Position numbers and translations under genes: made by a program. Positions 1 to 10,995 of a stretch of 64,000 bases of DNA are shown piece by piece. A model generated the notes under the pieces. It was given only the letters and a program-made list of their open reading frames with translations. It had not been told where the DNA came from and did no database searches. The first letter of the stretch is position 1. Each line of letters starts with the position of its first letter. This DNA is from Petrolisthes cinctipes (lineage: Eukaryota > Arthropoda > Malacostraca > Decapoda > Porcellanidae), in assembly GCA_033782935.1 (NCBI GenBank), contig JAWQEG010000292.1:430001-494000 (forward strand), given 5' to 3'.

Positions 1-434
1 CAAATTCAGTCCCAAAACACCCGAAACTTCGATATTTAGGGGTCCCAGAAGCGATCTGTACATGCCTACTCCGTGTTAGAGTATTTTCAAAATTCAGGCC
101 CAAAACATGCTGAAAATAGATATTTTTGGTGCCCAAAGTCAATATGTGTATGCATCTTCTATACACGTTTATATCTCAAATTCAGGCTCAAAACACCCGA
201 AAGCTTGATATTTTGGGGTCCCAGAAGCGATCTGTACATGCCTACTCAGTGCTAGAATGTTTTTAAAATATAGGCTCAAAACATGCTCAAAATCGATATT
301 TTAGGTGCCCAAAAGTCGATATGTGCATGCATCTTCTGTACCCGTTTATATCTCAAATTCAGGCTTAAAACACCCTAAAAATTCAATATTTTGGGGTCCC
401 AGAAGCAATCTGTACATGCCTACACAGTGCTAGA

Positions 435-449
435 ATATTTTCAAAATAT
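435..449. other. 15-bp perfect dyad, A:T outer pair
   Basis: ATATTTT-C-AAAATAT: seven-base arms around a single C. This form goes with the CAGTGCTAGA subfamily and recurs throughout the window. It sits in the first half-unit of the monomer. Confidence 0.85.
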
Positions 450-562
450 AGGCTAAAAACATGCTAAATATCAATCTTTTAGGTGCCAAAATGTCGATAT
501 CTCAAATTCAGTCCCAAAACACCCGAAAATTCGATATTTAGGGGTCCCAGAAGCGATCTGTA

Positions 563-739
563 CATGCCTACTCCGTGTTAGAGTATTTTCAAAATACAGG
601 CCAAAAACATACTGAAAATCGATCTTTTAGGTGCCCAAAAGTCGATATGTGCATGTATCTTCTGTACCCGTTTATATCTCAAATTCTGGCCCTAAACAAC
701 GGAAAATTCGATATTTTGGGGTCCCAGAAGCGATCTGTA
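563..739 (+). repeat. Exemplar long monomer (L, 177 bp)
   Basis: A full long monomer in the CATG-anchored phase. Order of landmarks: CATGCCTACTCCGTGTTAGA, the dyad GTATTTTCAAAATAC, an AAAACAT block, an ATCGAT block, GGTGCCCAAAAGTCGATATG, a TATCTCAAATT block, an ACCCGAAAATTCGAT block (here ACGGAAAATTCGAT) and the GGGGTCCCAGAAGCGATCTG block. Bases 649-677 are the 29 bp that short monomers lack. Long monomers vary by 1-2 bp, for example CCCAAAAGTCGAT against CCCAAAGTCAAT. They fall into several subfamilies that are reused in the same order inside higher-order blocks. Confidence 0.95.
583..597. other. 15-bp perfect dyad, G:C outer pair
   Basis: GTATTTT-C-AAAATAC: the same dyad with both outermost bases changed together (A:T to G:C). 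This form goes with the CCGTGTTAGA subfamily. Versions with T at the centre (GTATTTTTAAAATAC) keep the arms intact. Forms with one mismatch also occur, for example GTATTTTCAAAATTC, GTATTTACAAAATAC and ATGTTTTCAAAATAT. Confidence 0.85.
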
Positions 740-869
740 CATGCCTACTCCGTGTTAGAGTATTTTTCAAAATTCAGGCCCGAAACATGCTGAAAATCGA
801 TATTTTTGGTGCCCAAAGTCAATATGTGTATGCATCTTCTATACTCGTTTATATATCAAATTCAGGCTC

Positions 870-957
870 AAAACACCCGAAAATTCGATATTTTGGGGTC
901 CCAGAAGCGATCTGTACATGCTTACTCAGTGCTAGAATGTTTTCAAAATATAGGCTC
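870..957 (+). repeat. Exemplar first half-unit (88 bp) of the long monomer
   Basis: Starting at AAAACACCCG, this 88-bp piece aligns end to end with the following 89 bp. Shared landmarks in the same order are AAAACA, a GAAAA-T-CGATATTTT core, a G-rich run ending in CCC-A-AAG, CGAT-TGT-CATGC, and a TCAAA-T-AGGCTC end. By hand alignment about two thirds to three quarters of positions agree. I infer that the 177-bp monomer arose by duplication of an ancestral unit of about 88 bp and that the two halves then diverged and spread as a pair. Confidence 0.85.
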
Positions 958-1046
958 AAAACATGCTCAAAATCGATATTTTAGGTGCCCAAAAGTCGAT
1001 ATGTGCATGCATCTTCTGTACTCGTTTATATCTCAAATTCAGGCTC
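958..1046 (+). repeat. Exemplar second half-unit (89 bp) of the long monomer
   Basis: Starts AAAACATGCT and ends TCAAATTCAGGCTC. It is paralogous to the 88-bp half-unit just before it. It contains the self-complementary octamer TGCATGCA and the 29-bp segment that is missing in short monomers. Its ending corresponds to the ending of the first half-unit, but it lacks the 15-bp dyad found there, so the dyad arose or was kept only in the first half. Confidence 0.85.
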
Positions 1047-1093
1047 AAAACACCCGAAAATTCGATATTTTGGGGTCCCAGAAGCGATCTGTA

Positions 1094-1241
1094 CTTGCCT
1101 ACTCAGTGCTAGAATATTTTCAAAATATAGGCTAAAAACATGCTAAAAATCGATCTTTTAGGTGCCAAAAAGTCGATATCTCAAATTCAGTCCCAAAAAA
1201 CCCGAAAATTCAATATTTAGGGGTCCCAGAAGCGATCTGTA
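1094..1241 (+). repeat. Exemplar short monomer (S, 148 bp; 29-bp deletion)
   Basis: Identical in layout to a long monomer, except that AGTCGATAT is joined directly to CTCAAATTC. This reduces the second half-unit from 89 to 60 bp. The lost 29 bp run from just after GATAT to the end of TTTATAT, so ATAT flanks the missing stretch on both sides; one copy remains and makes GATATC at 1175-1180. The same junction is seen in about 140 monomers. Sub-types before the junction are GCCAAAAAGTC, GCCATAAAGTC, GCCTAAAAGTC, GCGTAAAGGC, GCGTAGAAGC and GTCAAAAAGTT. The following half-unit usually reads GATATTTAGGGG, or GATATTATGGGG after the GCGTAAAGGC type, showing that junction and neighbour are inherited together. 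Confidence 0.95.
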
Positions 1242-1399
1242 CATGCCTACTCCGTGTTAGAGTATTTTCAAAATACAGGCCAAAAACATACTGAAAATCG
1301 ATCTTTTAGGTTCCCAAAAGTCGATATGTGCATGCATCTTCTGTACCCGTTTATATCTCAAATTCTGGCCCTAAACACCCGAAAATTCAATATTTTGGG

Positions 1400-3550
1400 G
1401 TCCCAGAAGCAATCTGTACATGCCTACTCAGTACTAGAATATTTTCAAAATATAGGCTAAAAACATGCTAAAAATCGATATTTTATGTGCCAAAAAGTCG
1501 ATATCTCAAATTAAGGCCCAAAACACCCGAAAATTCGATATTTAGGGGTCCAAGAAGCTTTCTGTACATGCCTACTTCGTGTTAGAGTATTTTCAAAATA
1601 CAGGCCAAAAACATACTGAAAATCGATGTTTTAGGTGCCAAAAAGTCGATATGTGCTTGCATCTTCTGTATCCGTTTATATCTCAAATTCTGGCCCTAAA
1701 CACCCGAAAATTCGATATTTTGGGGTCCCAGAAGCGATCTGTACATGCCTACTCCGTGTTAGAGTATTTTCAAAATTCAGGCCCAAAACATGCTCAAAAT
1801 CGATATTTTAGGTGCCCAAAAGTCTATATGTGCATGCATCTTCTGTACTCGTTTATATCTCAAATTCAGGCTCAAAACACCCGAAAATTCGATATTTTGG
1901 GGTCCCAGAAGTGATCCGTACATGCCAACTCAGTGCTAGAATATTTTCAAAATATAGGCTCAAAACATGCTAAAAATCTATATTTTAGGTGCGTAAAGAC
2001 GATATCTCAAATTCAGGCCCAAAACACCCGAAAACTCGGTATTGTGGGGTCCCATAAGCGATCTGTAGATGCCTACTCCGTGTTAGAGTATTTACAAAAT
2101 ACAGGCCCAAAACATGCTCAAAATCGATGTTTTCGGTGCCCAAAAGTCGATATGTGCATGCATCTTCAGTACCCGTTTATATCTCAAATTCAGGCTCAAA
2201 ACACCCGAAAATTCGATATTTTGGGGTCCCAGAAGCGATCTGTACATACCTACTCCGTGTTAGAGTATTTTCAAAATACATGCCCAAAACATGCTGAAAA
2301 TCGATATTTTAGATGCCCAAAGTCAATATGTGCTTGTATCTTCTGTACCCGTTTATATCTCAAATTCAGGCTCAAATCACCCGAAAATTCAATATTTTGG
2401 GGTCCCAAAAGCAATCTGTATATGCCTACTCAGTGCTAGAATATTTTCAAACTATAGGCTAAAAACATGCTAAAAATCGTTCTTTTTGGTGCCAAAAAGT
2501 CGATATCTCAAATTCAGTCCCAAAACACCCGAAAATTCGATATTTAGGGGTCCCAGAACGATCCGTACATGCCTACTCCGTGTTAGAGTATTTTCAAAAT
2601 ACAGGCCAAAAACATACTGAAAATCGATCTTTTAGGTGCCCAAAAGTCGATATGTGCATGCATCTTCTGTACCCATTTATATCTCAAATTCTGGCCCTAA
2701 ACACCCGAAAATTCAATATTTTGGGGTCCCAGTAGCAATCTGTACATGCCTACTCAGTGCTAGAATATTTTCAAAATATAGGCTAAAAACATGCTAAAAA
2801 TCGATATTTTATGTGCTAATAAGTCGATATCTCAAATTAAGGCCTAAAACACCCGAAAATTCGATATTTTGGGGTCCCAGAAGCGATCTGTACATGCCTA
2901 CTCCGTGTTAGAGTATTTTCAAAATACAGGCCAAAAACATACTGAAAATCGATCTTTTAGGTGCCCAAAAGTCGATATGTGCATGCATCTTCTGTACCCA
3001 TTTATATCTCAAATTCTGGCCCTAAACACCCGAAAATTCAATATTTTGGGGTCCCAGTAGCAATCTGTACATGCCTACTCAATGCTTCAATATTTTCAAA
3101 ATATAGGCTCAAAACATTCTAAAAATCGATATTTTAGGTGCGTAGAAGCGATATCTCAAATTCATTCCCAAAACACCCAAAAATTCGATATTTTGGGGTT
3201 CCAGAAGCGATCTGTACATGCCTACTCCGTGTTAGAGTATTTTCAAAATTCAGGCCCAAAACATGCTGAAAATCGATATTTTTGGTGCCCAAAGTCAATA
3301 TGTGTATGCATCTTCTATACACGTTTATATCTCAAATTCAGGCTCAAAACACCCGAAAATTCGATATTTTGGGGTCCCAGAAGCGATCTGTACATGCCTA
3401 CTCAGTGCTAGAATGTTTTTAAAATATAGGCTCAAAACATGCTCAAAATCGATATTTTAGGTGCCCAAAAGTCGATATGTGCATGCATCTTCTGTACCCG
3501 TTTATATCTCAAATTCAAGCTCAAAACACCCGAAAATTCGATATTTTGGG
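1400..3550 (+). repeat. Higher-order repeat of 2151 bp, copy 1
   Basis: Thirteen monomers in the order S L L S L L S L S L S L L, with anchors 1419, 1567, 1744, 1921, 2068, 2245, 2421, 2568, 2745, 2893, 3070, 3217 and 3393. Short junctions are at 1500, 2001, 2502, 2826 and 3150. Private variants include AGTGATCCGT, AGATGCCTACT, AGAACGATCC and CAGTAGCAATC. All recur 2151 bases later. The only difference I noticed between the copies is G at 2207 against T at 4358. Confidence 0.93.
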
Positions 3551-5771
3551 GTCCCAGAAGCAATCTGTACATGCCTACTCAGTGCTAGAATATTTTCAAA
3601 ATATAGGCTAAAAACATGCTAAAAATCGATATTTTATGTGCCAAAAAGTCGATATCTCAAATTAAGGCCCAAAACACCCGAAAATTCGATATTTAGGGGT
3701 CCAAGAAGCTTTCTGTACATGCCTACTTCGTGTTAGAGTATTTTCAAAATACAGGCCAAAAACATACTGAAAATCGATGTTTTAGGTGCCAAAAAGTCGA
3801 TATGTGCTTGCATCTTCTGTATCCGTTTATATCTCAAATTCTGGCCCTAAACACCCGAAAATTCGATATTTTGGGGTCCCAGAAGCGATCTGTACATGCC
3901 TACTCCGTGTTAGAGTATTTTCAAAATTCAGGCCCAAAACATGCTCAAAATCGATATTTTAGGTGCCCAAAAGTCTATATGTGCATGCATCTTCTGTACT
4001 CGTTTATATCTCAAATTCAGGCTCAAAACACCCGAAAATTCGATATTTTGGGGTCCCAGAAGTGATCCGTACATGCCAACTCAGTGCTAGAATATTTTCA
4101 AAATATAGGCTCAAAACATGCTAAAAATCTATATTTTAGGTGCGTAAAGACGATATCTCAAATTCAGGCCCAAAACACCCGAAAACTCGGTATTGTGGGG
4201 TCCCATAAGCGATCTGTAGATGCCTACTCCGTGTTAGAGTATTTACAAAATACAGGCCCAAAACATGCTCAAAATCGATGTTTTCGGTGCCCAAAAGTCG
4301 ATATGTGCATGCATCTTCAGTACCCGTTTATATCTCAAATTCAGGCTCAAAACACCCTAAAATTCGATATTTTGGGGTCCCAGAAGCGATCTGTACATAC
4401 CTACTCCGTGTTAGAGTATTTTCAAAATACATGCCCAAAACATGCTGAAAATCGATATTTTAGATGCCCAAAGTCAATATGTGCTTGTATCTTCTGTACC
4501 CGTTTATATCTCAAATTCAGGCTCAAATCACCCGAAAATTCAATATTTTGGGGTCCCAAAAGCAATCTGTATATGCCTACTCAGTGCTAGAATATTTTCA
4601 AACTATAGGCTAAAAACATGCTAAAAATCGTTCTTTTTGGTGCCAAAAAGTCGATATCTCAAATTCAGTCCCAAAACACCCGAAAATTCGATATTTAGGG
4701 GTCCCAGAACGATCCGTACATGCCTACTCCGTGTTAGAGTATTTTCAAAATACAGGCCAAAAACATACTGAAAATCGATCTTTTAGGTGCCCAAAAGTCG
4801 ATATGTGCATGCATCTTCTGTACCCATTTATATCTCAAATTCTGGCCCTAAACACCCGAAAATTCAATATTTTGGGGTCCCAGTAGCAATCTGTACATGC
4901 CTACTCAGTGCTAGAATATTTTCAAAATATAGGCTAAAAACATGCTAAAAATCGATATTTTATGTGCTAATAAGTCGATATCTCAAATTAAGGCCTAAAA
5001 CACCCGAAAATTCGATATTTTGGGGTCCCAGAAGCGATCTGTACATGCCTACTCCGTGTTAGAGTATTTTCAAAATACAGGCCAAAAACATACTGAAAAT
5101 CGATCTTTTAGGTGCCCAAAAGTCGATATGTGCATGCATCTTCTGTACCCATTTATATCTCAAATTCTGGCCCTAAACACCCGAAAATTCAATATTTTGG
5201 GGTCCCAGTAGCAATCTGTACATGCCTACTCAATGCTTCAATATTTTCAAAATATAGGCTCAAAACATTCTAAAAATCGATATTTTAGGTGCGTAGAAGC
5301 GATATCTCAAATTCATTCCCAAAACACCCAAAAATTCGATATTTTGGGGTTCCAGAAGCGATCTGTACATGCCTACTCCGTGTTAGAGTATTTTCAAAAT
5401 TCAGGCCCAAAACATGCTGAAAATCGATATTTTTGGTGCCCAAAGTCAATATGTGTATGCATCTTCTATACACGTTTATATCTCAAATTCAGGCTCAAAA
5501 CACCCGAAAATTCGATATTTTGGGGTCCCAGAAGCGATCTGTACATGCCTACTCAGTGCTAGAATGTTTTTAAAATATAGGCTCAAAACATGCTCAAAAT
5601 CGATATTTTAGGTGCCCAAAAGTCGATATGTGCATGCATCTTCTGTACCCGTTTATATCTCAAATTCAAGCTCAAAACACCCGAAAATTCGATATTTTGG
5701 GGTCCCAGAAGCAATCTGTACATGCCTACTCAGTGCTAGAATATTTTCAAAATATAGGCTAAAAACATGCT
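3551..5771 (+). repeat. Higher-order repeat of 2151 bp, copy 2 plus about 70 bp
   Basis: Directly follows copy 1 with the same monomer order and private variants. Short junctions are at 3651, 4152, 4653, 4977 and 5301. Similarity to copy 1 stops near 5771, inside an S monomer, where TAAATATCAATC replaces TAAAAATCGATA. Upstream of about 1400 the sequences also differ, so this is a two-copy tandem duplication and not part of a longer series in this window. Confidence 0.93.
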
Positions 5772-8399
5772 AAATATCAATCTTTTAGGTGCCAAAAAGT
5801 CGATATCTCAAATTCAGTCCCAAAACACCCGAAAATTCGATATTTAGGGGTCCCAGAAGCGATCTGTACATGCCTACTCCGTGTTAGAGTATTTTCAAAA
5901 TACAGGCCAAAAACATACTGAAAATCGATCTTTTAGGTGCCCAAAAGTCGATATGTGCATGCATCTTCTGTACTCGTTTATATCTCAAATTCAGGCTCAA
6001 AACACCCAAAAATTCGATATTTTGGGGTCCCAGAAGCGATCTGTACATGCCTAGTCAGTGCTTCAATATTTTCAAAATATAGGCTCAAAACATTCTAAAA
6101 ATCGATATTTTAGGTGCGTAGAAGCAATATCTCAAATTCATTCCCAAAACATCCGAAAATTCGATATTTTGGGGTTCCAGAAAGCGATCTGTACATGCCT
6201 ACTCCGTGTTAGAGTATTTTCAAAATACATGCCCAAAACATGCTGAAAATCGATATTTTAGATGCCCAAAGTCATTATGTGCATGTATCTTCTGTACCCG
6301 TTTATATCTCAAATTCAGGCTCAAAACACCCGAAAATTCAATATTTTGGGGTTCCAGAAGCAATCTGTACTTGCCTACTCAGTGCTCGAATATTTTCAAA
6401 ATATAGGCTAAAAACATGCTAAAAATCGATCTTTTAGGTGCCAAAAAGTCGATATCTCAAATTCAGTCCCAAAACACCCTAAAATTCGATATTTAGGGGT
6501 CCCAGAAGCGATCTGTACATGCCTACTCCGTGTTAGAGTATTTTCAAAATACAGGCTAAAAACATACTGAAAATCGATCTTTTAGGTGCCCAAAAGTCGA
6601 TATGTGCATGCATCTTCTGTACCCGTTTATATCTCAAGTTCTGGCCCTAAAAACCCGAAAATTCAATATTTTGGGGTCCCAGAAGCAATCTGTACATGCC
6701 TACTCAGTGCTAGAATATTTTCAAAATATAGGCTAAAAACATGCTAAAAATCGATATTTTATGTGCCAAAAAGTCGATATCTCAAATTAAGGCCCAAAAC
6801 ACCCGAAAATTCGATATTTAGGGGTCCAAGAAGCGATCTGTACATGCCTACTCCGTGTTAGAGTATTTTTAAATTACAGGCCCAAATCATGCTCAAAATC
6901 GATGTTTTAGGTGCCCAAAGTCAATCCGTGCATGTATCTTCTGTACCCATTTATATCTCAAATTCTGGCCCTAAACACCCGAAAATTCGATATTTTGGGG
7001 TCCCAAAAGCCTACTCCGTGTTAGAGTATTTTTTAAAATTCAGGCCCAAAACATGCTGAAAATCAATATTTTTGGTGCCCAAAGTCAATATGTGTATGCA
7101 TCTTCTATACTCGTTTATATCTCAAATTCAGGCTCAAAACACCCGAAAATTCGATATTTTGGGGTCCCAGAAGCGATCTGTACATGCTTACTCAGTGCTA
7201 GAATGTTTTCAAAATATAGGCTCAAAACATGCTCAAAATCGATATTTTAGGTGACCAAAAGTCGATATGTGCATGCATCTTCTGTACTCGTTTATATCTC
7301 AAATTCAGGCTCAAAACACCCGAAAATTCGATATTTTGGGGTCCCATAAGCGATCTGTACATGCCTACTCAGTACTAGAATATTTTCAAAATATAGGCTT
7401 AAAACATGCTAAAAATCGATATTTTAGGTGCGTAAAGGCGATATCTCAAATTCAGGCCCAAAACACCCGAAAATTCGATATTATGGGGTCCCAGAAGCGA
7501 CCTGTACATGCCTACTCCGTGTTAGAGTATTTACAAAATACAGGCCCAAAACATGCTCAAAATCGATGTTTTAGGTGCCCAAAAGTCGATATGTGCATGC
7601 ATCTTCTGTACACGTTTATATCTCAAATTCAGGCTCAAAACACCCGAAAATTCAATATTTTGAGGTCCCAGAAGCGATCTGGACCTGACTACTCAGTGCT
7701 AGAATGTTTTTTAAATATAGGCTCAAAACATGCTCAAAATCGATATTTTAGGTGCCCAAAAGTCGATATGTGCATGCATCGTCTGTACCCGTTTATATCT
7801 CAAATTCAGGCTCAAAACACCCGAAAATTCTATATTTTGGGGTCCCAGAAGCAATCTGTACATGCCTACTCAGTGCTAGAATATTTTCAAAATATAGGCT
7901 AAAAACATGCTAAAAATCAATCTTTTAGGTGCCAAAAAGTCGACATCTCAAATTCAGTCCCAAAACACCCGAAAATTCGATATTTAGGGGTCCCAGAAGC
8001 GATCTGTACATGCCTACTCCGTGTTAGAGTATTTTCAAAATACAGGCCAAAAACATACTGAAAATCGATCTTTTAGGTGCCCAAAAGTCGATATGTGCAT
8101 GCATCTTCTGTACCCGTTTATATCTCAAATTCTGGCCCTAAACACCCGAAAATTCGTTATTTTGGGGTCCCAGAAGCGATCTGTACATGCCTACTCCGTG
8201 TTAGAGTATTTTTCAAAATTCAGGCCCAAAACATGCTGAAAATCGATATTTTTGGTGCCCAAAGTCAAAATGTGCATGCATCTTCTGTACTCGTTTATAT
8301 CTCAAATTCAGGCAAAAACACCCGAAAATTCGATATTTTGCGGTCCCAAAAGCGATCTGTACATGCCTACTCCGTGTTAGAGTATTTTTTAATTAAAGG
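5772..8399 (+). repeat. Heterogeneous satellite stretch
   Basis: Short junctions are at 5802, 6126 (degenerate, AATATC), 6451, 6776, 7440 and 7942 (degenerate, GACATC). The first part resembles bits of the 2151-bp unit (GCGTAGAAGC type) but in another order. A monomer with a 13-bp deletion lies at about 7010. The stretch 7050-7450, made of the GTGTATGCATCTTCTATAC monomer, then the AATGTTTTC monomer, then a GCGTAAAGGC short monomer, recurs near 11360, 15350, 17170 and 23110. No non-satellite sequence is seen. Confidence 0.88.
6992..7030 (+). repeat. Exemplar of the 13-bp-deleted monomer boundary
   Basis: GGGTCCCAAAAGC is joined straight to CTACTCCGTG, dropping 13 bp (GATCTGTACATGC) that removes the usual anchor. 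A GC dinucleotide remains from the two that flanked the deletion. The same junction occurs near 9355, 11318, 15311, 17126 and 23068, always after a TTCTGGCCCTAAACACCCG monomer and before a GTGTATGCATCTTCTATAC monomer. Confidence 0.88.
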
Positions 8400-9179
8400 C
8401 CAAAAACATACTGAAAATCGATCTTTTCGGTGCCCAAAAGTCGATATGTGCATGCATCTTCTGTACCAGTTTATATCTCAAATTCTGGCCCTAAACACCA
8501 GAAAATTCAATATTTTGGGGTCCCAAAAGCAATCTGTACATGCCTACTCAGTGCTAGAATTTTTTCAAAATATAGGCTAAAAACATGCTAAAAATCGATA
8601 TTTTATGTGCCAAAAAGTCGATATCTCATATTAAGGCCCAAAACACCCGAAAATTCGATATTTAGGGGTCCCAGAAGCGATCTGTACATGCCTACTCCGT
8701 GTTAGAGTATTTTTAAAATACAAGCCCAAAACATGCTCAAAATCGATGTTTTAGGTGCCCAAAGTCAATCCGTGCATGTATCTTCTGTACCCGTTTATAT
8801 CTCAAATTCAGGCTCAAAACACCCGAAAATTCAATATTTTGGGGTCCCAGAAGCAATCTGTACATGCCTACTCAGTGCTAGAATATTTTCAAAATATAGG
8901 CCAAAAACATACTGAAAATTGATATTTTAGGTGCCATAAAGTCGATATCTCAAATTCAGTCCCAAAACACACGAAACTTCGATATTTAGGGGTCCCAGAA
9001 GCGATCTGTACATGCCTACTCCGTGTTAGAGTATTTTCAAAATTCAGGCCCAAAACATGTTGAAAATCGATATTTTTGGTGCCCAAAGTCAATATGTGTA
9101 TGCATTTTCTATACTCGTTTATATCTCAAATTCAGGCTCAAAACACCCGAAAATTCGATATTTTGGGGTCCCAGAAGCA
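8400..9179 (+). repeat. Segment repeated at +1815 bp, copy 1
   Basis: Matches 10215-10995 at an offset of 1815, sharing TTTTTAAAATACAAGCCC, GTCAATCCGTGCATG, the GCCATAAAGTC short monomer and ACACGAAACTTCGAT. Short junctions are at 8620 and 8944. Sequence agreement is weaker at the left end, where the monomers differ at several positions. Related copies occur near 16250-16800 and 22200-22745. Confidence 0.8.
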
Positions 9180-10214
9180 ATCTGTACATGCCTACTCAGT
9201 GCTAGAATATTTTCAAAATACAGGCCAAAAACATACTAAAAATCGATCTTTTAGGTGCCCAAAAGTCGATATGTGCATGCATCTTCTGTACCCGTTTATA
9301 TCTCAAATTCTGGCCCTAAACACCCGAAAATTCGATATTTTGGGGTCCCAAAAGCCTACTCCGTGTTAGAGTATTTTTCAAAATTCAGGCCCAAAACATG
9401 CTGAAAATCGAAATTTTTGGTTCCCAAAGTCAATATGTGTATGCATCTTCTATACTCGTTTATATCTCAAATTCAGGCTCAAAACACCCGAAAATTCGAT
9501 ATTTTGGGGTCCCAGAAGGGATCTTTACATGCCTACTCCGTGTTAGAGTATTTTCAAAATACAGGCCAAAAACATACTGAAAATCGATCTTTTAGGTGCC
9601 AAAAAGTCGATATCTCAAATTCAGTCCCAAAACACCCGAAAATTCGATATTTAGGGGTCCAAGAAGCGATCTGTATATGCCTACTCCGTGTTAGAGTATT
9701 TTCAAAATACAGGCCAAAAACATACTGAAAATCGATCTTTTAGGTGCCCAAAAGTCGATATGTGCATGCATCTTCAGTACCCGTTTATATCTCATATTCT
9801 GGCTCAAAACACCCTAAAATTCAATATTTTGGGGTCCCAGAAGCAATCTGTACATGCCTTCTCAGTGTTGGAGTATTTTCAAAATACAAGCCCAAAACAT
9901 GCTGAAAATCGATATTTTAGATGCCCAAAGTCATTATGTGCATGTATCTTCTGTACCCATTTATATCTCAAATTCAGGCTCAAAACACCCGAAAATTCAA
10001 TATTTTGGGGTCCCAGAAGCAATCTGTACATGCCTACTCAGTGCTAGAATATTTTTAAAATATAGGCTAAAAACATGCTAAAAATCGATCTTTTAGGTGC
10101 CAAATAGTCGATATCTCAAATTCAGTCCCAAAACACACGAAAATTCGATATTTAGGGGTCCCAGAAGCGATCTGTACATGCCTACTCCGTGTTAGAGTAT
10201 TTTCAAAATACAGG
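9180..10214 (+). repeat. Satellite stretch between the two 1815-bp-offset segments
   Basis: Short junctions are at 9609 and 10110. Contains a 13-bp-deleted monomer at 9355 and the AGAAGGGATCTTTACATG variant at about 9515, which reappears many times further right. Near 9780 the monomer reads CTTCAGTACCCG, a frequent variant of CTTCTGTACCCG. Only satellite DNA is present. Confidence 0.85.
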
Positions 10215-10995
10215 CTAAAAACATACTGAAAATCGATCTTTTAGGTGCCCAAAAGTCGATATGTGCATGCATCTTCTGTACCCGTTTATATCTCAAATTC
10301 TGGCCCTAAACGCCGGAAAATTCAATATTTTGGGGGCCCAGAAGCAATCTGTACATGCCTACTCAGAGCTAGAATATTTTCAAAATATAGGCTAAAAACA
10401 TGCTAAAAATCGATATTTTATGTGCCAAAAAGTCGATATCTCAAATTAAGGCCCAAAACACACGAAAATTCGATATTTAGGGGTCCCAGAAGCGATCTGT
10501 ACATGCCTACTCCGTGTTAGAGTATTTTTAAAATACAAGCCCAAAACATGCTGAAAATCGATGTTTTAGGTGCCCAAAGTCAATCCGTGCATGTATCTTC
10601 TGTACCCGTTTATATCTCAAATTCAGGCTCAAAACACCCGAAAATTCAATATTTTGGGGTCCCAGAAGCAATCTGTACATGCCTACTCAGTGCTAGAATA
10701 TTTTCAAAATATAGGCCAAAAACATACTGAAAATTGATATTTTAGGTGCCATAAAGTCGATATCTCAAATTCAGTCCCAAAACACACGAAACTTCGATAT
10801 TTAGGGGTCCCAGAAGCGATCTGTACATGCCTACTCCGTGTTAGAGTATTTTCAAAATTCAGGCCCAAAACATGCTGAAAATCGATATTTTTGGTGCCCA
10901 AAGTCAATATGTGTATGCATTTTCTATACTCGTTTATATCTCAAATTCAGGCTCAAAACACCCGAAAATTCGATATTTTGGGGTCCCAGAAGCGA
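10215..10995 (+). repeat. Segment repeated at +1815 bp, copy 2
   Basis: Second copy of 8400-9179. Short junctions are at 10435 and 10759. The right half (from 10440) is also the left part of the block that recurs at about 5.8-kb spacing, so two duplication systems overlap here. Confidence 0.8.

Larger units (their letters stand above)
1..1399 (+). repeat. Left flank of mixed monomers
   Basis: Begins inside a monomer. Anchors give L 61-236, L 237-414, S 415-562, L 563-739, L 740-916, L 917-1093, S 1094-1241 and L 1242 onward. Short-monomer junctions are at 496 and 1175. Bases 1 to about 330 reappear at 14082-14411, including the unusual GAAACTTCGAT, GAAAGCT and TTTTTAAAATATAGG variants. The S monomer at 415 carries TAAATATCAATC, also found in the S monomer at 5721, just past the right end of the 2151-bp repeat. 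Confidence 0.9.

Noticed and set aside
583..597. Intrinsic transcription terminator or hairpin attenuator
   Set aside because: The dyad is A/T-rich with a one-base centre, is not followed by a T tract, and is part of every monomer.
3134..3322. Minus-strand open frames of 60-70 codons (for example at 3134, 8889, 11960, 14032)
   Set aside because: They are the complement of the same satellite monomers, recur wherever the same subfamily recurs, and show no coding signal.
1..5771. Telomeric or microsatellite repeats
   Set aside because: No short simple-sequence tracts such as TTAGGG or TTTAGGG arrays are present; isolated TTTAGGGG strings are part of the monomer.
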